This document shows, piece by piece, positions 27,340 through 35,387 of a stretch of DNA of 64,000 bases (positions are counted from its first letter, which is position 1; each line of letters begins with the position of its first letter). The position numbers were made by a program, and so were the translations under genes. The stretch covers positions 1 through 64,000 of the forward strand of contig NZ_JAKJIC010000011.1 of NCBI RefSeq assembly GCF_021864535.1, given 5' to 3'. The notes under the pieces were generated by a model. That model saw only the letters and a program-made list of their open reading frames with translations. It was not told the origin of the DNA and searched no databases. This DNA comes from Oryzibacter oryziterrae. GTDB taxonomy: Bacteria; Pseudomonadota; Alphaproteobacteria; Rhizobiales; Pleomorphomonadaceae.

Positions 27340-29106
27340 GTGAAATTTCGGGTACAGGCGATGTTTGCAAGATTCCGGTCGGAGCGTGTTGCCAAGGAGA
27401 TGTTGCCCGCCGCAGTGGAGGCTGCGCCTGATGGCGAGGCCTTGGACGGGCCCAAACATGCCTCCGTCGAACCGATCGTCTCCATGGTGGAAATGGACCT
27501 GCGCCGCATGGGACAGCAGGTTGCGGCATCCGGCGTCGACATGCGGCGTGCGGTCAGCGCCAGCCGTGAACTGATCGCCGGAATCAGCGCCGGAACCGAG
27601 CGCCTGATCGGACAGACGGCGCGCGCCGACGAGAGCATGCATAACGTGGCGACGGCGCTGGAGCGCGTAGTGGTCGTCAACAGGGACATCAACGAACGCG
27701 CCCATCGCTCGATCGGCATTCTGAGCGACGCCGAAAAGGGAGCCGGCAATGCCGGCGCCCAGATGGCGGCGCTGGCGCAGGCGATCTCCGAGATCGAGAC
27801 GGTGGTGGAACTGATCGCCGGCATCGCCGGACAGACCAATCTTCTGGCCCTCAACGCCACCATTGAAGCTGCTCGGGCCGGTGAAGCTGGCCGCGGCTTT
27901 GCCGTTGTGGCCGGCGAGGTGAAGGCGCTTTCAGTCGAAACGCGCAAGGCGACCGACCGGATCGGCGCGACCATTGCTGCCCTGCGCGAACGCAACGCTG
28001 CCGCAGTGGGGGCCGTGCAGGAGATCATTCACTGGATCGAGGATCTGCAGCCGGTGCTGAAGGGCGTTGGCGCTGCGGTGGCCGAACAGGCGTCTACCGT
28101 CGATACGATCAACGAGGCTGCAGTCGCAACGGTACGCCTGAGCGAAGATGTGACCACTGCGGCACAAGAAATCAGTGCCGCCGCGCAGGCGGCGGTGGAC
28201 GCAGCCAAGAGCGCGGAGACCGCCACGGTTGCAATGGATCGGACCGTGACGGAAGCTTCCGGCCGCATGCTGACGGTGTTGCGGCAGAATGAAGGGGCGG
28301 ACCGCCGGCGACATGATCGCTGGCCGGTGGAGATCGCCGGCGAGTTGCGTGTCGGCGGCCAATCACTGTCCGTACGGACGGCGGATATCAGCCGCGGCGG
28401 CGCGCTGGTTCGTTGTGAGGCGGACCGCAAGCCGAGCGGCGGGCGCGGTGATCTGCGGCTCGACGGGATCGGTACGCTGCCGGTGCGCGTGGCCGGCAGC
28501 AGCGCCCTCGGCCTTCATCTTGCCTTTGAGGGCGAAGAACCCACCGTGGCGAAGGCGCTGGAAGCGCGGCTCGAAAAGCTGAAGGCGGACGCGGCGCTGC
28601 ACATCACGCTTGGCCAGGACACGGCCAGGGCCATGGTCTCGGCGCTGGAAAGCGAGATCGGCGCGGGTCGGCTCAGCCTGAACGACCTGTTCGATACGGA
28701 CTATCGTCCGATTACCGGCACCAACCCGCAACAGTATACGACGCGTGCCCTGCCCGCCTTGGAGCGCGTGCTGGCCCCCATCCAGGATCGTGTCGTCAGC
28801 GGCAACACCAATCTCGCCTTCTGCGTCGCGCTCGACCTCAATGGCTATCTGCCGGTGCACAACGCCAAGTTCGCCCAGCCGCAGCGGCCGAACGATCCGA
28901 TCTGGAACGCGGCCAACGCCCGCAACAAGCGCATCTTCGACGATCGCGCCGGGCTCCTGGCGGCGCGCAACACGCGCCCCTTCCTGGTGCAGAACTATCC
29001 GCGCGACATGGGCAACGGCGTGATCGTGATGATGAAGGAAGTGGACGTGCCGCTCGTCATTCAGGGGCGGCACTGGGGCGGACTGCGCATTGCAAGCCGC
29101 CTTTGA
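27340..29106 (+). CDS. soluble chemoreceptor with PilZ and C-terminal sensor-like domain
   Basis: A 588-residue protein lacking membrane segments. Residues about 60-300 form a methyl-accepting signalling coiled coil, with the hairpin tip [20 protein letters not shown] near 165. Residues about 322-410 form a PilZ domain with the cyclic-di-GMP motifs RRRHDR and DISRGG. The final 140 residues (from about 450, [17 protein letters not shown] to HWGGLRIAS) resemble the PDC/Cache-like tail found after the signalling domain in several alphaproteobacterial receptors. GTG 27340 or ATG 27361 could be the start. It may couple cyclic-di-GMP and a cytoplasmic signal to chemotaxis. Confidence 0.87.
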   Translation: MKFRVQAMFARFRSERVAKEMLPAAVEAAPDGEALDGPKHASVEPIVSMVEMDLRRMGQQVAASGVDMRRAVSASRELIAGISAGTERLIGQTARADESMHNVATALERVVVVNRDINERAHRSIGILSDAEKGAGNAGAQMAALAQAISEIETVVELIAGIAGQTNLLALNATIEAARAGEAGRGFAVVAGEVKALSVETRKATDRIGATIAALRERNAAAVGAVQEIIHWIEDLQPVLKGVGAAVAEQASTVDTINEAAVATVRLSEDVTTAAQEISAAAQAAVDAAKSAETATVAMDRTVTEASGRMLTVLRQNEGADRRRHDRWPVEIAGELRVGGQSLSVRTADISRGGALVRCEADRKPSGGRGDLRLDGIGTLPVRVAGSSALGLHLAFEGEEPTVAKALEARLEKLKADAALHITLGQDTARAMVSALESEIGAGRLSLNDLFDTDYRPITGTNPQQYTTRALPALERVLAPIQDRVVSGNTNLAFCVALDLNGYLPVHNAKFAQPQRPNDPIWNAANARNKRIFDDRAGLLAARNTRPFLVQNYPRDMGNGVIVMMKEVDVPLVIQGRHWGGLRIASRL

Positions 29107-30258
29107 TCATCCCTTCGGCAAGGCCGAGCGGCGGAAAAGACGCATCAGGCGATCCTCGCCAAGCCGGCGGCGCTCGATCAGCGTGAATCGCTCGTCCTGA
29201 GCCAATGACGCGATCGGCAGACCGGCAAGCGCCGGGACACCACGCGCGCCCAGAACGAGATCGGAGCGCACCAGGTTCACTTCATCGACGAGATCGGCTT
29301 CCAGCAAGGCGCGGGCGACCCGGGCTCCGCCTTCCGAGATGACCGAAGTGATGCCGAGACGACCAAGCTGGAACAGGACGTCCTGCAGGTCGAGACGACC
29401 CGAGGCGTCGCGTTCGGCGACTTCGATCAACACGCCCTTGTGTGCCAGCGCCTTCATCCGGTCTTCCGGCGCATCTGGCGCGGCAAAGAGCCAGGTCGGC
29501 GAGCTCGAGGCGGCAGCCACCACCTTGGCGGTGAGCGGCGTGCGGGCGTCGGCGTCGAGGATCACGCGAACAGGGTTGCGCCGTTCGCACCCGGCGAGGC
29601 GATTGGTGAGGGCGGGATCATCGGCGAGGACCGTGCCGATGCCGACCATGATGGCATCGTGCTCGACACGCAGACCCAGGGCGAAGGCCTTGGCACGCGG
29701 ACCCGTGATGGCGATCTGCCCCTCGCCTTCCCGGCCGATAAAGCCGTCAGCAGAGGCGGCGAGCTTCAGATTGACGTGCGGCCGATCGCGGGTGACGCGC
29801 GAGACATGCCCGGCGTGCAACAAGGCGGCCTCGCGCTGAAGCACGCCCGTGGTGACGGCGATGCCCTGGCGGCGCAGATAGTCGTAGCCCTTGCCGGCAA
29901 CGCGAGGATCCGGATCGTCAAGGGCGGCGACCACGTGGGCAATGCCGGCGCGGGCGATCGCCTCGCAGCAGGGCGGCGTTACGCCATGGTGCGAACAGGG
30001 CTCCAGAGTGACGTAGAGCGTGGCGCCCTTGGCGCGGGCGCCCGCCAGCGCGAGCGCCTGCGCTTCCGCATGCGGGCGGCCACCGGGTGCCGTGACGGCG
30101 CGGGAGATGACTTCGAAGCCATGGGCTTCCTTGCGAACAACGATGGCACCGACCGACGGATTGGGGCGGGCGAGGCCGTTGTTGCGGCGTCCCAGCTCGA
30201 TGGCGGCCGCCATGAAGCGCCGGTCGAGTTCGGTCGGGGGACGGTCGTTGGGTGCCAT
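29107..30258 (-). CDS. ribD: riboflavin biosynthesis bifunctional deaminase/reductase
   Basis: It catalyses the second and third steps of riboflavin synthesis from GTP. The 383-residue protein has the N-terminal cytidine-deaminase-type domain with zinc ligands in PHAEAQAL and LEPCSHHGVTPPC, and a C-terminal DHFR-like reductase domain from about 155 (VNLKLAASADGFIG). It ends 3 bases past the convergent chemoreceptor stop. nrdR lies 105 bases upstream on the same strand; nrdR-ribD order is common in Rhizobiales. Confidence 0.95.
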   Translation of the reverse strand: MAPNDRPPTELDRRFMAAAIELGRRNNGLARPNPSVGAIVVRKEAHGFEVISRAVTAPGGRPHAEAQALALAGARAKGATLYVTLEPCSHHGVTPPCCEAIARAGIAHVVAALDDPDPRVAGKGYDYLRRQGIAVTTGVLQREAALLHAGHVSRVTRDRPHVNLKLAASADGFIGREGEGQIAITGPRAKAFALGLRVEHDAIMVGIGTVLADDPALTNRLAGCERRNPVRVILDADARTPLTAKVVAAASSSPTWLFAAPDAPEDRMKALAHKGVLIEVAERDASGRLDLQDVLFQLGRLGITSVISEGGARVARALLEADLVDEVNLVRSDLVLGARGVPALAGLPIASLAQDERFTLIERRRLGEDRLMRLFRRSALPKG

Positions 30259-30363
30259 TGCCGTGCCGCCTCAGGGTCAGGAGTCCGATGTGGAGTTCAA
30301 TTCAAACAAGGATTTGGTGCTGAAGCTGGGCGACCAGGTCATGCAACCTGGTCGAAGACATCT

Positions 30364-30822
30364 CTAGTCGTTTTCGCTGTTCAGCTCACCGAGGACGCTC
30401 TCGAAGTCCTTCACCTCGCGGAAGTCGCGATAGACGGAGGCAAAGCGCACATAGGCGACGGGATCGAGGGTCTTGAGGCCTTCCATCACCAATGCGCCGA
30501 TCTGGCCGGCCTCGATGTCATTCTCGCCAAGGCTTTCCAGCTGGCGGACGATGCCGGTGATCATGCGCTCGATGCGCTCGGGCTCCACCGGGCGTTTGCG
30601 CAAGGCGATCTGAACCGAGCGGGTCAGCTTGTCGCGATCGAAGGGAACGCGCCGGCCCGACCGCTTGACCACCACGAGCTCGCGCAGCTGCACCCGCTCG
30701 AAGGTGGTGAACCGTCCGCCGCAGGCCGTGCAGACGCGACGCCGGCGAATGGAAGTGCCGTCCTCGGTGGGGCGGCTGTCCTTCACCTGGGTGTCCTCGT
30801 TGCTGCAATAGGGGCACCGCAT
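30364..30822 (-). CDS. nrdR: transcriptional repressor of ribonucleotide reductase genes
   Basis: NrdR senses ATP/dATP and represses nrd operons. The 152-residue protein has the zinc ribbon C3/C6/C31/C34 (MRCPYC and CTAC) and an ATP-cone domain from about 49 ([17 protein letters not shown]). The start at 30822 gives the standard MRCPYC beginning; the frame is open 22 codons further but that part is not conserved. It is located directly upstream of ribD. Confidence 0.96.
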   Translation of the reverse strand: MRCPYCSNEDTQVKDSRPTEDGTSIRRRRVCTACGGRFTTFERVQLRELVVVKRSGRRVPFDRDKLTRSVQIALRKRPVEPERIERMITGIVRQLESLGENDIEAGQIGALVMEGLKTLDPVAYVRFASVYRDFREVKDFESVLGELNSEND

Positions 30823-30879
30823 GCCGCATTCTCCTGCGAATCTGTTATGGCACAAGAGTATACCGGTCTGGGAGGGCAC

Positions 30880-31431
30880 ATGCCACAAAGGGTCTCATAC
30901 TCTGCACCAACGATAGTCACCGACCGTTTGGTGCTGCGGGCCATCACCCGTGCGGACTTCCCGGCGCTGTCGGCCATCTGGGGAGACACCGAGGCCGTAC
31001 GGTTCATTTCCGGCAAGCCGGCGAACGAGCACGAGAGCTGGATGCGCCTGTTGCGCTACGGCGGGCTGTGGCCGCTGCTCGGCTTTGGCTACTGGGGCGT
31101 CGAGGAGAAGGCGACCGGCGCCTATATCGGCGAAATGGGCCTCGCCGATTTCCATCGCCCCTATGAGCTGCCCGTGTCGGGTGTGCCCGAGGCCGGCTGG
31201 ATTCTCGCACCGCAAGCGCAGGGCAAGGGCTATGCGCGTGAGGCGCTGGGCGCGTGCCTGGCCTGGGCCGATGCCAATCTGATGGACGACAGGACCATCG
31301 CGATCATCACGCCGGAGAATACGGCATCCATCCGGCTGGCAGAGCAGTGCGGCTACCGGCGGGACGGCGATGTGGACGCCAATGGCACGCTGCTCGGCTT
31401 GTGGGTCCGCAACCGGCGGGCGGTGTCGTAA
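30880..31431 (+). CDS. GNAT-family N-acetyltransferase (RimJ/RimL-like)
   Basis: A 183-residue acetyl-CoA-dependent transferase. The family begins [19 protein letters not shown]. The acetyl-CoA site is in [14 protein letters not shown] (about 112-125), with [14 protein letters not shown] near the C-terminus. ATG 30880 is chosen over ATG 30847 because GGAGG (30871-30875) lies just before it. It is divergent from nrdR. It probably acetylates a small amine, peptide or antibiotic; the substrate is unknown. Confidence 0.88.
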   Translation: MPQRVSYSAPTIVTDRLVLRAITRADFPALSAIWGDTEAVRFISGKPANEHESWMRLLRYGGLWPLLGFGYWGVEEKATGAYIGEMGLADFHRPYELPVSGVPEAGWILAPQAQGKGYAREALGACLAWADANLMDDRTIAIITPENTASIRLAEQCGYRRDGDVDANGTLLGLWVRNRRAVS

Positions 31432-31444
31432 GGCGTTGCGATAG

Positions 31445-31484
31445 AAAAAGAAAACCGCCGCGCAAGACGGGTCTCGCGCGGCGG
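31445..31484 (-). terminator. terminator of wrbA, possibly bidirectional
   Basis: A 9-base GC stem (31455-31463 with 31476-31484) is followed on the minus strand by a T-rich run (complement of 31445-31454). It lies between the convergent GNAT and wrbA genes. Confidence 0.75.
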
Positions 31485-31505
31485 CTTCTCGGATCAGCAG
31501 AACAA

Positions 31506-32105
31506 TCAGCCGAACATCTTGGCGGCGATCTTGGCGACGTGGGCGCCCTGGAACTTGGCGCCTTCCAGCTCGATGGCGGAAGGCTGACGCGAACCGTCAC
31601 CGTCGGTCAGCGTGCTGGCGCCATAGGGCGAACTGCCCTTGACTTCCTCAACGCCCATCTGGCCCTGGAAGGCGTAGGGCAGACCGACGTAGACCATGCC
31701 GTGATGCAGGAAGGTGGGGATCAGGCCGAGGATGGTGGATTCCTGGCCGCCATGCTGGGTGGCGGAGGCGGTGAAGGCCGAACCGACCTTGCCGACGAGC
31801 TTGCCCTGGAACCACAGACCACCGGTCTGGTCGAGGAAGTTGCGCATCTGCGAGGCGACAGTGCCGAAGCGGGTGCCGGCGCCGATGATGATGGCGTCGT
31901 AGTCGGCGAGTTCCTCAACCTTGGCGATGGGAGCGGCCTGGTCCATCTTGTAATAGGAAGCCTTGGCGACATCATCGGGCACCAGCTCGGGCACGCGCTT
32001 GACATCGACGGTGGCGCCGGCGGAGCGGGCACCCTCGGCAACGGCATTCGCCATCGTCTCGATGTGGCCATAAGCGGAATAATAGAGAACAAGAACCTTT
32101 GCCAT
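31506..32105 (-). CDS. wrbA: NAD(P)H:quinone oxidoreductase, WrbA type
   Basis: A flavodoxin-like FMN protein of 199 residues that reduces quinones by two electrons, protecting against redox stress. The FMN-binding loop is [12 protein letters not shown] (about 8-19). Further family segments are [28 protein letters not shown] and [23 protein letters not shown] precedes ATG 32105. Monocistronic, with a terminator downstream. Confidence 0.95.
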   Translation of the reverse strand: MAKVLVLYYSAYGHIETMANAVAEGARSAGATVDVKRVPELVPDDVAKASYYKMDQAAPIAKVEELADYDAIIIGAGTRFGTVASQMRNFLDQTGGLWFQGKLVGKVGSAFTASATQHGGQESTILGLIPTFLHHGMVYVGLPYAFQGQMGVEEVKGSSPYGASTLTDGDGSRQPSAIELEGAKFQGAHVAKIAAKMFG

Positions 32106-32328
32106 GTCAGCCTCCTTGAGGACCGCCATTCGCGTCAACGACGGGTCGCCGAACCATAGGGGAATCGCACAGGCGGCACAGTCACGGTTTCGGCGACACC
32201 TTGTTCACGCCCAGCGAACAATGAGTGCACTATATGTAGGGCGAAGACAAATGCCGGGCTCCTCGCGACCGTCGGTGCAAAGCGCACCGCCTCCGTCATT
32301 CCCGGACAGCTCAGATTGGACATAGCAT

Positions 32329-33354
32329 ATGGAAATCGGAATCGACAGCTTCGTCTCGACCCAGTGGACCCACGACAGCCCGAGCGGCGACGCGAAGCGG
32401 ATCGCCGAGCTTCTGGAAGAGATCGAGATGGCCGACAAGGTCGGGCTCGACGTCTACGCCATCGGCGAGCACCACCGCGAGGAGTATCTCGCCTCGGCGC
32501 CCACCATCCTGCTGGCCGCAGCGGCCGCGCGCACCAAGAACATCCGCCTCGCCAGCGCCGTGACGGTGCTGAGCTCGGACGATCCGATCCGCGTCTACCA
32601 GCAGTTCGCCACCATCGACCTGATCTCCAACGGTCGCGCCGAGATCATGGTGGGGCGCGGATCGTTCATCGAGAGCTATCCGCTGTTCGGCTTCGACCTC
32701 AAGGACTACGAGACGCTGTTCGCCGAGAAGCTCGACCTGCTGCTGACCGTGCGCGACGAGATCAATGTCCACTGGTCGGGCACACATCGCGCCCCGCTCA
32801 AGGGTGAAGGCGTCTATCCGCGGCCGGTGCAGAGCCCCCTGCCCGTCATCATCGGCGTCGGCGGCACACCGCAGTCGTTTGCCCGCGCCGGCGCGCTTGG
32901 TCTGCCGCTGATCGTGGCGATCATAGGGGGTGAGCCGCACCGCTTCCGGCCGCTGATCGATCTCTATCGCGAGGCCGGTCGCCGGGCCGGGCACAGCCCG
33001 GACAAGCTGTGGGTGGGCGTGCATGTCCACGGCTTCGTGGCCGAGACGACGGAAAAGGCGGCGGACATTCTCTGGCCGGAGTATCAGCGCACCTTCAACA
33101 AGATCGGTGCCGAACGCGGCTGGGGTCCGACAACGCGCGGCAGCTTCGACGCCCAGCGCGGCCCACTCGGGGCGCTCCTGGTGGGCGATCCGGAGACCGT
33201 GGCGGCGAAGATGCTCCACATCGACGAGTCGCTCGGCGGTGTGAAGCGCATCACCATGCTGCTCAACGGTTCGACGCTGACGCACGAGAATGCGCTGCGC
33301 CACATCGAACTGCTCGGCACCGAAGTGAAGCCGCGCGTGAACGGCCTGATGTGA
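32329..33354 (+). CDS. LLM-class flavin-dependent oxidoreductase
   Basis: A 341-residue bacterial-luciferase-like TIM barrel of the F420/FMN-dependent monooxygenase group. Family features include GLDVYAIGEHHREEYLASAP, IRLASAVTVLSSDDPIRVYQQFATIDLIS and the PVIIGVGGTPQSFARAG segment near 180. It probably uses FMNH2 supplied by a separate reductase; none is adjacent, though wrbA is divergent from it. The natural substrate is unknown. The region downstream carries the tandem structured elements. Confidence 0.88.
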   Translation: MEIGIDSFVSTQWTHDSPSGDAKRIAELLEEIEMADKVGLDVYAIGEHHREEYLASAPTILLAAAAARTKNIRLASAVTVLSSDDPIRVYQQFATIDLISNGRAEIMVGRGSFIESYPLFGFDLKDYETLFAEKLDLLLTVRDEINVHWSGTHRAPLKGEGVYPRPVQSPLPVIIGVGGTPQSFARAGALGLPLIVAIIGGEPHRFRPLIDLYREAGRRAGHSPDKLWVGVHVHGFVAETTEKAADILWPEYQRTFNKIGAERGWGPTTRGSFDAQRGPLGALLVGDPETVAAKMLHIDESLGGVKRITMLLNGSTLTHENALRHIELLGTEVKPRVNGLM

Positions 33355-33376
33355 TCGGCGCGAGGAAAGCGCAATC

Positions 33377-33404
33377 TTGAAGTTTGGGCGGTTTTGTCTA
33401 TAAT
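33377..33404 (+). promoter_or_regulatory. promoter of tandem element copy 1
   Basis: TTGAAG (33377-33382), a 16-base spacer and TATAAT (33399-33404). The boxes match the bacterial consensus unusually well for this genome. The second copy has TTGAAA, the same spacing and TATAGT, while the spacer sequences differ completely. Confidence 0.6.
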
Positions 33405-33445
33405 CGGGAGTGGAGCGGGCGGATTGCCGCCGCCCGCTCCTTTAG

Positions 33446-33535
33446 TCACTTACGCAAAGTTAGGCGGATCGTTACAACCCAGCGATCCGCCGTCTTCGCG
33501 AAGATGACTTCCAGCTTCCACGGTTTGAACCGCAT
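33446..33535 (-). CDS. possible 29-residue micro-protein, copy 1
   Basis: An intact ORF antisense to the candidate RNA, starting MRFKPWKLEV and ending in TIRLTLRK. AAGGAG lies eight bases before its ATG. Relative to copy 2, changed codons are synonymous (four) or mostly conservative (V/I, I/V, L/I, K/R, F/V; I/T is the exception), with start, stop and length kept. It has an alternating hydrophobic pattern that suggests a beta hairpin, not a membrane helix. It may be a real peptide or a by-product of RNA conservation. Confidence 0.35.
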   Translation of the reverse strand: MRFKPWKLEVIFAKTADRWVVTIRLTLRK

Positions 33536-33548
33536 CGTCTGGACTCCT

Positions 33549-33647
33549 TCACCGAGAGCGAGGGCTGCTCGCCACAGCCGGGACAGCCAATCTTTCCCGG
33601 TCGCGCTGCTGGGGTGGCGCTGCTGCTTCTGATCTCGATTTGTTCAC
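33549..33647 (-). CDS. possible 32-residue leader ORF, copy 1
   Basis: A GTG-started ORF (NKSRSEAAAPP... ending SSPRSR) placed just before the 29-residue ORF. Its stop codon overlaps the ribosome binding site of that ORF. The copy 2 equivalent starts with ATG one codon earlier and stops one codon earlier. Substitutions between copies are not conservative, so coding support is weak. Confidence 0.18.
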   Translation of the reverse strand: MNKSRSEAAAPPQQRDRERLAVPAVASSPRSR

Positions 33648-33705
33648 GATATCAGCGATTGCAGCAAGATGCATCTAGCAACCCCGCGCCTACACGCCGT
33701 AATTG

Positions 33706-33733
33706 TTGAAAATTGCCATGAATGAGGTATAGT
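33706..33733 (+). promoter_or_regulatory. promoter of tandem element copy 2
   Basis: TTGAAA (33706-33711), a 16-base spacer and TATAGT (33728-33733). Box positions match those of copy 1 exactly, although the spacer is unrelated, which argues that the boxes are selected. Confidence 0.6.
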
Positions 33734-33739
33734 CGGGAG

Positions 33740-33976
33740 TGGAGCGGGCGGTCGCATCCGCCCGCTCCTTTAGTCACCTACGAAGTGTTATGCGGACCGT
33801 TATGATCCAGCGGTCCGCAGTCTTCGCGACGGTGACTTCCAGCTTCCACGGTTTGAACCGCATCGTCTGGACTCCTTCATCAAGAGCGAGGGCTGCTCGC
33901 CACAGCCGGGACAGCCAATCTTTCCCGGTCGCACCGCTGGGTCGGCGCTGCTGCTTCCGATCTCGATTTGTTCACC
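33740..33976 (+). ncRNA. candidate structured small RNA, copy 2
   Basis: Second copy of the element. Hairpin 1 is 33741-33751 with 33758-33768 (same 11-base stem as copy 1, different loop). Hairpin 2 is 33791-33799 with 33811-33819, a perfect 9-base stem whose four differing bases from copy 1 form two compensated pairs. A CCAG...CTGG stem enclosing CGGTT/AACCG follows around 33839-33870. The similarity ends at TTTGTTCAC. An 18-base palindrome lies 23 bases further on. Confidence 0.5.
33774..33863 (-). CDS. possible 29-residue micro-protein, copy 2
   Basis: Paralogue of the ORF at 33446-33535, same length, again with AAGGAG eight bases before the ATG. It begins MRFKPWKLEV, then has TVAKTADRW and ends TVRITLRR. 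Conservation between the copies is at the protein level as well as in the RNA stem, so sequence alone cannot decide which strand is functional. Confidence 0.35.
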   Translation of the reverse strand: MRFKPWKLEVTVAKTADRWIITVRITLRR

Positions 33977-33978
33977 AT
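33880..33978 (-). CDS. possible 32-residue leader ORF, copy 2
   Basis: ATG-started equivalent of the ORF at 33549-33647, ending with tandem TGA TGA codons just before the ribosome binding site of the 29-residue ORF. A second frame over the same DNA (33800-33985) encodes a CPGC-containing peptide that is less well kept in copy 1. Coding support is weak. Confidence 0.18.
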   Translation of the reverse strand: MVNKSRSEAAAPTQRCDRERLAVPAVASSPRS

Positions 33979-33999
33979 GATACAACCGAAATTGGATTG

Positions 34000-34017
34000 C
34001 AACCTGCGCGCAGGTTG
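34000..34017. repeat. 18-base perfect palindrome
   Basis: CAACCTGCGCGCAGGTTG is fully self-complementary. It lies between the second tandem element and the terminator of the FAD oxidase gene. It could be an operator for a minus-strand promoter or part of a transcript end. Confidence 0.5.
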
Positions 34018-34024
34018 TGAAACG

Positions 34025-34051
34025 AAAAGACCGCCGGCTGTGCCGACGGTC
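34025..34051 (-). terminator. terminator of the FAD oxidoreductase gene
   Basis: On the minus strand a 9-base stem (34042-34050 with 34030-34038, one mismatch) and a three-base loop are followed by four T residues. Confidence 0.75.
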
Positions 34052-34079
34052 CGGACATGCTCGAATTCGGGCAACGCTC

Positions 34080-35258
34080 TCAGACGATGTTCTTTTCCTT
34101 GACCTTGCGCCCCTCGCGAAAGCGAGTGGTGGCTAGGTCGGAGAGGTCGAGCGTCACATAGCGGCCGTGGATGATCAGCTCGGAGAGGCCGCGACCGACG
34201 GCGGGCGACTGCTGCAGACCGTGGCCGGAGAAGCCGTTGGCAAACAACAGGTTCGGTACTTCCGGCATGGGGCCGATCAGCACGTTGTGGTCCCAAGCGC
34301 ACATGTCGTAATAGCCGGCCCAGGCGCGACCGGTCTTGATGCGCTCGAAGGCGGGAATGCGGGTGGCAAGCGTCGGCCAAATGTGGTCCTCGAACAGCGA
34401 CCAATCCACCTCGAAGTCGTTGTAGACCTCGGGGTCCTGTTCTTCCGGCGGCGCCCAGCCGCAGATGAAGCCCTCGCCTTCCGGTCGTACATAGGTGCCG
34501 TCGGGGTCGATCAGCAGCGGGCAGTTGTCGATGCGATCTTCGGCCTTGAAGGTGAAGATCATGCGTTTCTTCACTTCGATGGGAATGTCGATGCCCGCTG
34601 TGGCGGCGAGTTTGCGTCCGTCGGCACCAGACGCATTGACCACGGTGCCGCAGGCGATCTCCGTGCCATCGTCAAGCACGACGGCGGTGACGCGATTGCC
34701 GTCTCGCTTGTAGGCGACCACGTTGGCGGCACGGTACTCGACGCCGAGCGAGCGCGCCTTGCGGCGGAAGGCCTGCATCAGGCCGTAGCCATCAAACCAG
34801 CCCTCCCCCGTGCGACCATAGGCGCCGGAGTTGAGATCCTCGACGTTGAGCCAGGGGAAGGTGGCCTTGAGGCCGTCAGGCTCGAGGAAGGCAATGTCGG
34901 CGCCGAGTTCGGTCTGCAGGACGTGATTTTCCTTGAGGATCTCACGACCCGCATCGGTGGCGAGGAACAGGTAGCCGCCCTCTTTCAGACCGATGTCGGG
35001 CTTGTCGCCGTCCACTTCCAGGCGCTCACCGATGGAGCGGATGAAGTCGATTCCATGCAGCGATATCTTGATGTTCACCGCTGTGGAGAATTGCTGGCGG
35101 ATGGAGGCGGCCGACAGGGCGGAGGCACACCGCTGGTAGGAGGCATCCTTCTCGATCACCAGGATGCGGCCCTTGAAGTCCGGATTGGACGCAAGATGGT
35201 AGGCCGTGGACGAGCCGGTGACGGCGCCGCCGACGATCACGACGTCATAGCTGAGCAT
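34080..35258 (-). CDS. FAD-dependent oxidoreductase (sarcosine/pipecolate oxidase-like)
   Basis: A 392-residue DAO-superfamily flavoprotein with the FAD motif VIVGGAVTGSS (8-18), LVIEKDASYQRCAS including the SAAS loop, and the C-terminal LFANGFSGHGLQQSPAVGRGLSELI. The closest groups I recognise are sarcosine oxidase beta-like and FOXRED1-like amine oxidases. Because the locus also encodes an ALDH7/AmaB-type dehydrogenase, an imino-acid such as L-pipecolate is a reasonable substrate, but this is inference. Start at 35258 gives MLSYDVVIVGG. Confidence 0.85.
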   Translation of the reverse strand: MLSYDVVIVGGAVTGSSTAYHLASNPDFKGRILVIEKDASYQRCASALSAASIRQQFSTAVNIKISLHGIDFIRSIGERLEVDGDKPDIGLKEGGYLFLATDAGREILKENHVLQTELGADIAFLEPDGLKATFPWLNVEDLNSGAYGRTGEGWFDGYGLMQAFRRKARSLGVEYRAANVVAYKRDGNRVTAVVLDDGTEIACGTVVNASGADGRKLAATAGIDIPIEVKKRMIFTFKAEDRIDNCPLLIDPDGTYVRPEGEGFICGWAPPEEQDPEVYNDFEVDWSLFEDHIWPTLATRIPAFERIKTGRAWAGYYDMCAWDHNVLIGPMPEVPNLLFANGFSGHGLQQSPAVGRGLSELIIHGRYVTLDLSDLATTRFREGRKVKEKNIV

Positions 35259-35387
35259 GCTGCAAGATCTCGTTCTTGTTGTTCCCCATGCGACGCCCGA
35301 ACCGGGAGGTCTTGCCCGGACATCGCTTGTCTTTTCCAATTCGCCAGGATGCTGACGCATCGGCTCATTGCACCGGTGCCAGCGCCC

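Larger units (their letters stand above)
33411..33648 (+). ncRNA. candidate structured small RNA, copy 1
   Basis: The transcript from the upstream promoter would start near 33411 with an 11-base-pair hairpin (33412-33422 with 33430-33440). A 9-base-pair hairpin with an 11-base loop follows (33463-33471 with 33483-33491), and further short stems lie within 33500-33640. Compared with copy 2, two pairs of the second hairpin change in a compensatory way (G-C to T-A and T-A to C-G). The 3' end is a guess, placed where similarity to copy 2 stops; no terminator with a T run is seen. No known RNA family recognised. The opposite strand carries two tiny ORFs. Confidence 0.5.

Noticed and set aside
30259-30363. 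Possible FMN riboswitch near ribD
   Set aside because: The gap upstream of ribD is only 105 bases and lacks the conserved FMN-aptamer segments.
29440-30879. Long upstream extension of the GNAT frame
   Set aside because: The first 480 codons lie antisense to ribD and nrdR. The GNAT family start and a GGAGG box fix the real start at 30880.
33800-33985. A 61-codon minus-strand frame with a CPGC motif in tandem copy 2
   Set aside because: The equivalent frame in copy 1 shows non-conservative changes, especially at its end, so it is less likely to be coding than the 29-residue ORF.
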